This document shows, one piece after another, positions 1 to 5,689 of a stretch of 6,455 nucleotides of DNA. Within the stretch, counting starts at the first letter, position 1, and the number at the start of each line of letters is the position of its first letter. The DNA comes from Methylococcaceae bacterium (GTDB lineage: Bacteria; Pseudomonadota; Gammaproteobacteria; Methylococcales; Methylomonadaceae): assembly GCA_005779525.1 (NCBI GenBank), contig SXIZ01000016.1, positions 1-6,455 of the forward strand. The letters are read 5' to 3'. A program made the translations under genes and the position numbers. The notes beneath the pieces are model-generated. The model saw only the letters and a list, made by a program, of their open reading frames with translations. It did not search any database and was not told where the DNA came from.

Positions 1-659
1 CAATTCAAACAGGTCATACAGCCATCCATCAGCACCATGGCCTTGGTACTGCATTTGCTGCATAACACTGCTTTTTCAGGAAACGCCTGCCCCTCCTGTG
101 CCGAACCGTGTTGCGCTTCAAATTCGCGACGCTTTTCATCCAGAAACTTTTTTTGGTGATCGCTCATCGCTTCGGGTTTGATCATGCCAATATGTTTCAT
201 ATGGGCTTCAATCGCATAACCGATTTCAGCCACCAAGGATGGCATAAATACGCCACCTTTTTTGAAGTAGCCGCCTTTGGGGTCGAATACCGCTTTTAAT
301 TCTTCGACTAAGAAGGTCGCATCGCCACCTTTTCTAAACACAGCGGAGATAACGCGAGTTAAAGCTAACACCCACTGGAAGTGCTCCATGTTTTTGGAGT
401 TGATAAAGATTTCGTAGGGACGACGTTCTTCGTGTTCGGTGTCTTGGTTCAGAATCATGTCGTTGATGGTGATATACAACGCATGTTCGGATTGTGGGGT
501 TTTAATTTTGTACGTGGAGCCGACCAGAATTTCTGGACGTTCGACGTTTTCGTGCATGCTTTCCAGAGACTGTTCCGCTACTGTTGCTGGTGCGGCTTCG
601 ACGCTGTCTTTGTTGATGACTTTATAGCCAACGATTTTTTTATCGATTTTGAGTGCCAT
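1..659 (-). CDS. nrdJb: NrdJb, C-terminal subunit of split B12-dependent ribonucleotide reductase (truncated by window edge)
   Basis: This is the smaller half of a class II ribonucleotide reductase, which works with NrdJa to reduce ribonucleotides using adenosylcobalamin. Reading starts at the ATG at 659 (MALKIDKKIVGYKV) and gives 219 residues before the window ends inside a TG- codon, probably the next Cys. Residues about 41-153 carry TSCPD-domain-like blocks: RPEILVGSTYKIKTP, LYITIND, PYEIFINSKN, LTRVISAVFR and MPSLVAEIG. A lysine- and glutamate-rich linker (about 165-190) leads to a zinc-ribbon-like tail with Cys200, Cys203, Cys214 and Cys217. No stop or frameshift is seen. The ribosome binding site is weak: AAAGG lies about 12 bases upstream of the ATG. 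In the split arrangement known from Pseudomonas this gene follows nrdJa closely; here 936 bases, one gene and a terminator separate them, so it probably depends on its own promoter. Family identity is strong. Confidence 0.9.
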   Translation of the reverse strand, partial: MALKIDKKIVGYKVINKDSVEAAPATVAEQSLESMHENVERPEILVGSTYKIKTPQSEHALYITINDMILNQDTEHEERRPYEIFINSKNMEHFQWVLALTRVISAVFRKGGDATFLVEELKAVFDPKGGYFKKGGVFMPSLVAEIGYAIEAHMKHIGMIKPEAMSDHQKKFLDEKRREFEAQHGSAQEGQAFPEKAVLCSKCSTKAMVLMDGCMTCLN

Positions 660-684
660 TAGGGGGTAGCCTTTAATGTATTTT

Positions 685-714
685 TATATATAAATCGGGT
701 TGAGTTAATTTCAA
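685..714 (-). promoter_or_regulatory. Candidate sigma-70 promoter for nrdJb
   Basis: On the minus strand TTGAAA (714-709, five of six matches to the -35 consensus) is followed after 18 bases by TATATA (690-685), inside an AT-rich run that allows other registers. This would give a leader of about 20 bases before the nrdJb ATG at 659. A promoter is expected here because a terminator lies between the DUF3800 gene and nrdJb. Promoter calls in AT-rich DNA are uncertain. Confidence 0.4.
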
Positions 715-815
715 GTGAGAGTCAATAATTTATTTGTTCAATATAGATAGGCTTGCTTGACTTAAATTGATTTCTAAATGATAATCATTCGAAGGATTGG
801 GGATTCCCGGTCGAC

Positions 816-847
816 AAAAAGCCTCGGTGGTTACATCGGGGCTTTTT
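816..847 (-). terminator. Rho-independent terminator after the DUF3800 gene
   Basis: An 11-base arm AAAAAGCCTCG (816-826) pairs with CGGGGCTTTTT (837-847) through one G-T wobble, around a 10-base loop. Read on the minus strand it starts four bases after the TAA stop of the DUF3800 gene and ends in a T tract supplied by the stem base. The A and T flanks on both sides make it formally bidirectional, but only minus-strand genes flank it. It would stop most transcription from the nrdJa promoter before it reaches nrdJb. Confidence 0.85.
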
Positions 848-851
848 GTTT

Positions 852-1586
852 TTATGGGAAACACTTTAATCCATAGCCATTTATGTTGCCCTGCGCGCTT
901 CGGTAAAATTTCTCGTTGATTATTTCAAATGCTCGGTTAGGTTGGTTTGGTTTTAATATGTTAAGTCCAATTGGTCGTGCCACTATATCTGCAAGTTGTA
1001 AACCTGCTGAGTTACTTTTTTTATCCGCAAACACTAACTCAAAGGGAAGTGGTTGATGCATATAATTGTTTCCAGAACAAATTCGACGAAATTCTAGTTC
1101 TAATTCATCATCTTCTACCTTTCCACGCTTTTCTACCACGATGTGTAGCGATTTTATTGGTTTTGGTAAAAAGTGTGCAATACGCTCAAGGCCAAATCTT
1201 AATGCAATGTGATATGGGTTTTCTGGTGTGGTATACCTCTCGCGATATTGTTCTTTTTTAATTACTGTACATATAATTAAAAATGGTGTCTTATGGATGA
1301 TGCTAGTTAATTGATTTAAAAATTCATTTTTCATCTGCTTACTACTTAAAAATGTAAAGTCTCCTCGATCTTTACGAATATCAGTTTCATGCAAAATAAT
1401 CTGATCGTGGCCAAAATGTTCAAACTTAAATTGTTGCAATAAAGGTACTGCTGATTGAACATAATCAGATTTTTTAAAGATGCAAAATGCTAATACAAAT
1501 ATCGGGTAGCAGGGGTCTATGGTTTTTAAACCATGATCCCCACTTTCATCTACATACACAACATATTCTGAAAACTGATTGAGCAT
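852..1586 (-). CDS. DUF3800 family protein, function unknown, inserted between nrdJa and nrdJb
   Basis: This 244-residue protein has the hallmarks of DUF3800: YVDESGDHG near the N-terminus (residues 11-19, Asp13-Glu14), LHETDIRK (65-72), an isolated acidic residue in VVEKRG (Glu152), GLQLADIVARPIG (195-207, Asp200) and the ending GYGLKCFP. These positions suggest an acidic metal-binding site of RNase-H-like or nuclease type; that is inference, and no activity is established for this protein. The protein looks complete, with no signal peptide or membrane helix. Start: ATG at 1586 with GAGGA (1597-1593) six bases upstream; stop: TAA (852-854), followed at once by a terminator. The gene is far more AT-rich than nrdJa: bases 1261-1320 hold 14 G+C of 60, whereas 3181-3240 in nrdJa hold 39 of 60. 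Together with its position inside a two-gene enzyme unit, this points to later acquisition. DUF3800 genes are common in accessory DNA. Confidence 0.85.
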   Translation of the reverse strand: MLNQFSEYVVYVDESGDHGLKTIDPCYPIFVLAFCIFKKSDYVQSAVPLLQQFKFEHFGHDQIILHETDIRKDRGDFTFLSSKQMKNEFLNQLTSIIHKTPFLIICTVIKKEQYRERYTTPENPYHIALRFGLERIAHFLPKPIKSLHIVVEKRGKVEDDELELEFRRICSGNNYMHQPLPFELVFADKKSNSAGLQLADIVARPIGLNILKPNQPNRAFEIINEKFYRSAQGNINGYGLKCFP

Positions 1587-1598
1587 TCTAAATCCTCA
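1587..1598 (-). promoter_or_regulatory. Ribosome binding site of the DUF3800 gene overlapping the nrdJa stop codon
   Basis: The minus strand reads TGAGGATTTAGA and then ATG. The TGA (1598-1596) ends the nrdJa frame, and the overlapping GAGGA (1597-1593) is a good Shine-Dalgarno sequence six bases from the DUF3800 start. Nine bases separate stop and start. This supports a shared transcript and probable translational coupling to whatever ribosomes reach the end of nrdJa. Confidence 0.75.
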
Positions 1599-3746
1599 GA
1601 ACTTACCGTAATACCCCTCTTTCAACGCATCAAACAAATTCGCAGCACTGTGAATTTCGCCATCGTATTCCACTTCGTCATTGCCTTTAAATTCGACGAC
1701 TTCGCCGTCTTCCAGGGTGAACTGGTAGGTGGTGTTTTCTAAATCGGATTCTTTGACTAATACCCCTTGGAAGACTTCCGGGTTAAAGCGGAAAGTGGTG
1801 CAACCTTTTAGGCCTTTGTCGTAGGCGTATTCGTAGATCGATTTAAAATCTGCGTACGGATAGTCGGTAGGGACATTGGCAGTTTTGGAGATCGAGGAGT
1901 CTATCCATTTTTGCGCAGCGGCCTGAATGTCGACGTGCTGTTTGGGGGTGACGGCATCGGCGGAAATAAAGTAATCCGGTAGCTGCTGAGCAGGATCGGT
2001 GCTGTATGGCATGGCTTCTGGATTGATAATTTCGCGGTAGGCGAGTAATTCAAAGGAGAACACGTCGACTTTTTCTTTGGATTTTTTGCCTGCCCGAATG
2101 ACGTTACGCGCATAGTGGTGGGCAAAGCTCGGCTCGATGCCATTGCTGGCGTTGTTCGCCAGGGAGAGCGAGATGGTGCCTGTGGGCGCAATGGAGCTGT
2201 GGTGGGTAAAACGGGCGCCGACTTCTGCCAATTCAGCCACCAGTTCCGGCTGTACTTGCGCGATTTGTTGCATATAGCGGCTGTATTTAGCATGCAGCAC
2301 TTTGCCGGGAACTTGGTCACCGACTTTATAGCCATCCGCGATCATTTCTGGGCGTTTGTGCAGCATTTCGCCCGTGACGGTAAAGATTTGTTGCATGATC
2401 GGGGCGGGGCCTTTTTCTTTGGCTAAGGCCAATCCCGCTTGCCAGCCCTCTACGGCCATCACTTTGGTGACTTCTTCGGTAAACTCTCAAGAAGCTGTAT
2501 CACCGTAGTGCATGCCGAGCATGGTGACGGTCGAGCCTAGACCCAGATAGCCCATGCCATGACGACGTTTGCTGGTGATTTCTTCACGTTGTTGCGCGAG
2601 AGGGAGGCCGTTGATTTCGACGACGTTATCCAGCATACGGGTGAAGATGCGGATGGTTTTACGATAGGTCGCCCAGTCAAAGCTGGCTTGTTTGGTAAAC
2701 GGATTTTGCACAAAACGCGTCAGATTGATAGAGCCGAGTAAGCAGCTGCCGTAGGGAGGTAGCGGTTATTCGCCACAAGGATTGGTGGCGCGAATGTTTT
2801 CGCAAAACCAGTTGTTATTCATTTCATTGACTTTATCGATCAGGATAAAGCCGGGCTCGGCGTAGTCGTAGGTGGAGGACATGATGATGTCCCACAGACG
2901 ACGTGCAGGCATGGTTTTGCTGATTTTACAGGCCACTAGGCCAGCATCATTGACGACGTAGTTTTGTTTGGCGGGCAAGTCGCGCCAGATAATTTCATCG
3001 GGATTGTGTAAGTCCAGTTGATCGCGTTGCACTTCTTTTTCTGAAACGGGGAAGGATAAGGCCCAGTCACCGTTATTTTTAACCGCTTCTACAAATTCGG
3101 TGGTGATCAGCAATGACAGGTTGAATTGGCGTAAGCGCCCATCTTCGCGTTTGGCGCGGATAAATTCCACCACATCGGGGTGGCCGATATCGAAGGTCGC
3201 CATTTGCGCGCCGCGTCGACCGCCAGCCGAAGAGACGGTAAAACACATTTTGTCGTAGATATCCATAAAGGATAAGGGACCCGAGGTGTAGGCGCCCGCG
3301 CCAGAGACATAAGCGTTTTTAGGACGTAGCGTCGAAAATTCGTAGCCGATGCCGCAACCCGCTTTGAGGGTTAAGCCTGCTTCATGGACTTTACCGAGGA
3401 TGTCGTCCATGGAGTCTTGAATAGTCCCGGACACGGTGCAATTAATGGTCGAGGTGGCGGGTTTGTGCTCTAAGGCGCCCGCATTCGAAATAATACGGCC
3501 AGCGGGGATCACGCCTTGACGCAAGGCCCAGAGAAATTCTTTGTAATATTTATCTTGGTTGGCTTTGTTGGTTTCTACTTCTGCCAGCGCTTTGGCGACG
3601 CGTTTATAGGTATCGTCGATGGTTTGATCGATGGGGGTGCCGTCCTTGGTTTTTAAGCAATACTTGGTATCCCAGATGTCTAAAGAGGCGCTTTGGAGAG
3701 GGATTTCGGTGACGTCGTGGGCGATAACATGTAGTTTTGCGGTCAT
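1596..3746 (-). pseudogene. nrdJa: NrdJa, catalytic subunit of class II (B12-dependent) ribonucleotide reductase, interrupted by two in-frame stops
   Basis: One continuous frame of 716 codons plus stop encodes the catalytic half of an adenosylcobalamin-dependent RNR, but codon 327 is TAA (2766-2768) and codon 420 is TGA (2487-2489). No frameshift is needed: residues 1-326, 328-419 and 421-716 join in register. Visible landmarks are STINC with the N-terminal redox Cys103; NPCGE (322-326), holding the thiyl-radical Cys324 and catalytic Asn322 and Glu326; PLPPYGSC with the second redox Cys335, 11 residues on, as in Thermotoga NrdJ; PTGT (521-524), the phosphate loop; and GLKGCTTFR near the C-terminus. 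The first stop replaces the Gln of the conserved NPCGEQPLPP motif (CAA to TAA) and falls between Cys324 and Cys335, so the product cannot be active without suppression. There is no N-terminal ATP-cone. Start: ATG at 3746 with AGGGAG (3761-3756) nine bases upstream. The final TGA (1598-1596) lies where the family normally ends (YYGKF). A pair of NrdR boxes lies upstream. Alternatives are sequencing error or a suppressor strain. Confidence 0.9.
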
Positions 3747-3813
3747 TAATGCGGGCTCCCTGTGGGTTGAACAATGTGCGTTACTGCAGCGTGAATTAAA
3801 CTATTGATAAATC

Positions 3814-3819
3814 AGTATA
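3814..3819 (-). promoter_or_regulatory. Candidate -10 element of the nrdJa promoter
   Basis: The minus strand carries TATACT (five of six matches to TATAAT) about 68 bases upstream of the nrdJa ATG and immediately downstream of the proximal NrdR box. No good -35 hexamer is found at 16-18 bases, since that region is occupied by the NrdR boxes. The placement would let bound NrdR block RNA polymerase. The call is tentative. Confidence 0.35.
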
Positions 3820-3820
3820 A

Positions 3821-3836
3821 ATAGCATATATAGTGC
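3821..3836 (-). promoter_or_regulatory. NrdR box 1 (proximal, degenerate)
   Basis: The 16-base site ATAGCATATATAGTGC matches the recalled NrdR box consensus ACACWATATATWGTGT at 12 positions. It is the nrdJa-proximal member of a pair; its start lies exactly 32 bases from that of the better distal box, about three helical turns, which is the geometry expected for NrdR. Taken alone it would be weak; the spacing is what supports it. Confidence 0.7.
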
Positions 3837-3852
3837 TTTTATCTATTTATGT

Positions 3853-3868
3853 GCACAATATATAGTGT
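3853..3868 (-). promoter_or_regulatory. NrdR box 2 (distal, strong)
   Basis: GCACAATATATAGTGT differs from the NrdR box consensus ACACWATATATWGTGT only at its first base. NrdR is the zinc-ribbon and ATP-cone repressor that senses nucleotide levels and silences RNR operons, so this site supports nrdJa having been a normally controlled RNR gene. It lies about 107 bases upstream of the nrdJa ATG. Confidence 0.85.
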
Positions 3869-4132
3869 TTTGAGAAAATTGCAAGCGAAAAACTACGGTG
3901 GTAAAAGTGTGATTTTTAGCGGTTTTTGCGCGGGATAGATTAGGTTTATTGCGCTATTTTGAGCAAAATTGCGCTTCAGGATTAAGTGCTTGGCAGCGTT
4001 TTTCAGGGTAAAAAAATCTAGCTGAATTGTTGTCAATTTTGGGTGGTTGACGTGGTGCTTTGCAGTGATTTTTGTGAAATGCTCGTGATTTTGCGGTAGG
4101 GATGTTTTATCAGCAGCGGTGGTTTGGACGTG

Positions 4133-4176
4133 ACTCTGCGCATAAACGCTTGCGGCTTAATGCGGGGGGGCAGAGT
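4133..4176. repeat. Imperfect inverted repeat with a bulged run of G
   Basis: ACTCTGC (4133-4139) pairs with GCAGAGT (4170-4176), and the adjoining GCAT (4140-4143) pairs with ATGC (4160-4163). The 3' side carries six extra G (4164-4169) as a bulge. It lacks a T tract on either strand, so it does not look like a standard terminator. It might be a processed 3' end or folded RNA downstream of the DUF6232 gene; function is unknown. Confidence 0.45.
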
Positions 4177-4250
4177 ATAAGTATGCCTAAACTCACTGAT
4201 TGCATGCTTGTGTTTGAGGCAAACCCCCAGAAATCCATGCCGACTTTGGT

Positions 4251-4265
4251 TTCATGCGGCATGAA
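4251..4265. repeat. 15-base perfect palindrome within a CATGC cluster
   Basis: TTCATGC-G-GCATGAA is a perfect inverted repeat around one central base. Its right half also pairs with CATGCCG at 4236-4242 to give an alternative 7-base stem around a 14-base loop. Another CATGC lies at 4203-4207. It sits about 50 bases past the DUF6232 stop. It could be an operator or part of a weak transcript end; nothing in the sequence decides which. Confidence 0.4.
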
Positions 4266-4311
4266 TCTCTAGGTTGTTAATTGATCGAAAAATATTGCGC
4301 AGTGCTCGAAG

Positions 4312-4737
4312 CTAGGTTGCGGTAGTGAATTGCTTTAAAGCATTGTTAATATTCAAGACAATTTTTTCAATATAGGATTTATCTTGCGATGATAATGCCG
4401 CTTCTTCACACGCGTTACCTAAAATGACTAAATGGTAGATAGCTTTACATTTTTTCAGCCAATAGCTCGCAAGGGCAACCACGCTGGACGAGAACACTAA
4501 AACCAGAAGGTGCTCTGTCATTTCGGTGTCGCTGGCATCGCGCAGTTCTTCAAAGGTCGAGAGTAAAATAAATAAACCAAAAATCAGCAAGCCTCGCGGA
4601 AAATTAATAATCGCAGAAGGTGAGCGGGTAATTTTTACGGCCTTAACATTAGGCAAATCGTAAGTTTTGCCGCTGATCATAATTTGATCTGTGGAGACGC
4701 TGACGTCGGCATCGGAATAGAGTGTGGTGACGGTCAT
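4312..4737 (-). CDS. DUF6232-like small membrane protein, function unknown
   Basis: This 141-residue protein is best matched, from memory, to the DUF6232 family. An N-terminal cytosolic beta-rich segment (residues 5-42: DADVSVSTDQIMISGKTYDL, then PNVKAVKITRSP) resembles the family's conserved start. Two hydrophobic helices follow (about 47-62 and 75-94), separated by a short acidic loop. The C-terminal tail (YHLVILGNACEEAALSSQD, then a helix to LKQF) matches the usual pattern of a short strand, an acidic-alanine turn and a terminal amphipathic helix. The start is clear: ATG at 4737 with a full AAGGAG (4749-4744) six bases upstream; the stop is TAG. It begins 55 bases after the cytochrome b gene ends, with no strong terminator or promoter between, so the two are probably co-transcribed. 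Role is unknown. Confidence 0.7.
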   Translation of the reverse strand: MTVTTLYSDADVSVSTDQIMISGKTYDLPNVKAVKITRSPSAIINFPRGLLIFGLFILLSTFEELRDASDTEMTEHLLVLVFSSSVVALASYWLKKCKAIYHLVILGNACEEAALSSQDKSYIEKIVLNINNALKQFTTAT

Positions 4738-4792
4738 AATAAGCTCCTTGGGTGCAGGTATAGCCTAACTTAAGTATAGGTAAGGAGTAGGG

Positions 4793-5422
4793 CTACGGAA
4801 TATTTTTTTTGCCAGTCAACATGGCTTTTACCAAATTTTCTTTATGCAGGCGGCTATGTAATACCACGCCAAAGATATGTAAGCCAATCAGGACTAACAG
4901 TAGATTAGTTGAAATTTCATGGGCTTCTTCCCAAAATTTTTCGGCGGACTCGCCATTGCTAGCGGCGTCATCGTCGTCATCTTCTTCCGCCGCATTGGCA
5001 TTAGCGATCACGGCTAAATTAACGTGGTTCGCTGCCAATAGCCCTGCGCCTTCTTCTATGGCGTAGACTTTCAGTCCGCTTAAGGTGACGACAAATAGCA
5101 TAATCAGCATGGCTAGCACCATCCAGCCACCTAAGGGGTTGTGGCCTAGATAATGTTGCGCAGTTCCCGCGCGGCTGCTTTTTATATAGTGATACACCGT
5201 TTTAGGGGAGTAGATAAAATCCTTAAATTTTGCATATTTACTCCCGATCAATCCCCAGAAAACCCGAAATACGATAAGCCCTAATACCGTATAACCTGCA
5301 TAAATATGTAGCTCATTTTCTGCTTCGCTGCTGACATAGGCGACAGCAAAAGCCAGAACTAATGTCCAGTGGAATAGGCGTACAAAAATGTCCCAAACTT
5401 GGATGGTAGATGGATTTTGCAT
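4793..5422 (-). CDS. Cytochrome b/b6-domain (b561-like) integral membrane cytochrome
   Basis: A 209-residue four-helix membrane protein of the hydrogenase-type cytochrome b (Ni_hydr_CYTB/b561) superfamily, expected to carry b haems in the inner membrane and pass electrons between quinone and a partner such as a c-type cytochrome. Helices lie at about 14-31, 41-60, 98-119 and 170-190. Candidate haem ligands are His18 (VRLFHW), His39 (LHIYAGY), His168 (EEAHE) and His182 (LIGLHIFG); the conserved YLGHNPLGG (91-99) precedes helix 3 and is typical of the group. The loop between helices 3 and 4 holds an unusual acidic run, EEDDDDD (146-152). Start: ATG at 5422 with GGAGAG (5433-5428) five bases upstream; stop: TAG. 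No partner cytochrome c or hydrogenase gene is visible in the window, so the electron donor is unknown. The DUF6232 gene follows in the same direction; hemL diverges upstream. Confidence 0.85.
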   Translation of the reverse strand: MQNPSTIQVWDIFVRLFHWTLVLAFAVAYVSSEAENELHIYAGYTVLGLIVFRVFWGLIGSKYAKFKDFIYSPKTVYHYIKSSRAGTAQHYLGHNPLGGWMVLAMLIMLFVVTLSGLKVYAIEEGAGLLAANHVNLAVIANANAAEEDDDDDAASNGESAEKFWEEAHEISTNLLLVLIGLHIFGVVLHSRLHKENLVKAMLTGKKNIP

Positions 5423-5463
5423 TGTATCTCTCCGGTTAGGGGTAACTATATTAGTATGTGTTA

Positions 5464-5469
5464 ATTATA
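5464..5469 (-). promoter_or_regulatory. Candidate -10 element for the cytochrome b gene
   Basis: A perfect TATAAT on the minus strand lies 41 bases upstream of the cytochrome b start codon. The best -35 at 17 bases (TATTGC) is poor, so it may be activator-dependent or incorrect. Confidence 0.4.
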
Positions 5470-5590
5470 GGTCACGCTAGGCTAATGCAATAGCACTCAT
5501 TCAGTTGGTGCACGTTCTAAAGTGGTCAGTCGGTCTGCAACTGCAGTCAGACGGTGCTGGGTGAGAAAAAGTTGGTCGCTGGATAACAAA

Positions 5591-5689
5591 ATGCTAAGTT
5601 TTATGGGGGTGATCAGTGCCGACTTTTCAAGAGCGGCGGTTCATTGTAAAGTGGGCGTCTTTTTCTTTTTCCTGTATTTAAGTTTATGA
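5591..5689 (+). CDS. Possible 32-residue leader ORF overlapping the hemL start
   Basis: A short frame starting at ATG 5591 ([20 protein letters not shown], then a hydrophobic tail [12 protein letters not shown]) ends at TGA 5687-5689, which overlaps the hemL ATG as ATGA. Its own ribosome binding site is weak (GGA about 7-9 bases upstream). It is of interest because hemL itself has no Shine-Dalgarno sequence, and an ATGA overlap is a standard arrangement for translational coupling. There is no homology that I recognise, and a 33-codon frame can occur by chance. Confidence 0.25.
   Translation: MLSFMGVISADFSRAAVHCKVGVFFFFLYLSL

Larger units (their letters stand above)
3870..4311. other. Gene-poor intergenic stretch between nrdJa control region and the DUF6232 gene
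   Basis: About 440 bases hold no convincing gene. What can be seen: two short copies of ATTGCGCT-like sequence around 3949-3981; a small inverted repeat AATTG-TTGT-CAATT at 4025-4038; an extended imperfect inverted repeat with a run of seven G at 4133-4176; and a cluster of CATGC motifs with a 15-base palindrome at 4203-4265. A 56-codon open frame exists on the plus strand (4102-4272) without a usable ribosome binding site. No tRNA, riboswitch or clear terminator is recognised. Confidence 0.5.

Noticed and set aside
381..662. Plus-strand open frame opposite nrdJb, and similar frames opposite nrdJa, DUF3800, the cytochrome b and hemL
   Set aside because: They lie antisense to, or in another frame of, well-supported genes and show only the composition expected of shadows.
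681..751. NrdR boxes upstream of nrdJb
   Set aside because: The best matches (start 681, 8 of 16; start 736, 9 of 16) are poor and 55 bases apart, not the expected 31-32.
2487..2489. Selenocysteine at the in-frame TGA
   Set aside because: The site is in a variable linker (GDTAS then EFTEEV), not at a catalytic Cys, and no selenocysteine insertion hairpin is evident just downstream.
2487..2768. Alternative genetic code (TAA as Gln, TGA as Trp) to explain the nrdJa stops
   Set aside because: Neighbouring genes end with TGA (nrdJa itself at the expected C-terminus), TAA (DUF3800) and TAG (DUF6232 and the cytochrome b) at natural positions, so all three codons act as stops here.
1596..3746. Intein or intron inside nrdJa
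   Set aside because: The sequence around both stops continues directly in frame with family motifs; there is no inserted block.
4048..4066. Sigma-54 type promoter (GGTGCTTTGCA)
   Set aside because: The spacing between the GG and GC elements is too short for sigma-54.
4102..4272. 56-residue plus-strand ORF (MFYQQRWFGRD...)
   Set aside because: No ribosome binding site at a usable distance, no recognisable family, and it crosses inverted repeats; chance is likely, though conservation would revive it.
3870..4311. Cobalamin riboswitch or B12 control element ahead of the B12-dependent RNR
   Set aside because: I see no B12-box-like core, and the region upstream of nrdJa is explained by NrdR boxes.
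5533..5552. Hairpin GTCTG...CAGAC upstream of hemL
   Set aside because: Only five paired bases around a 10-base loop and no T tract; not distinguishable from chance.
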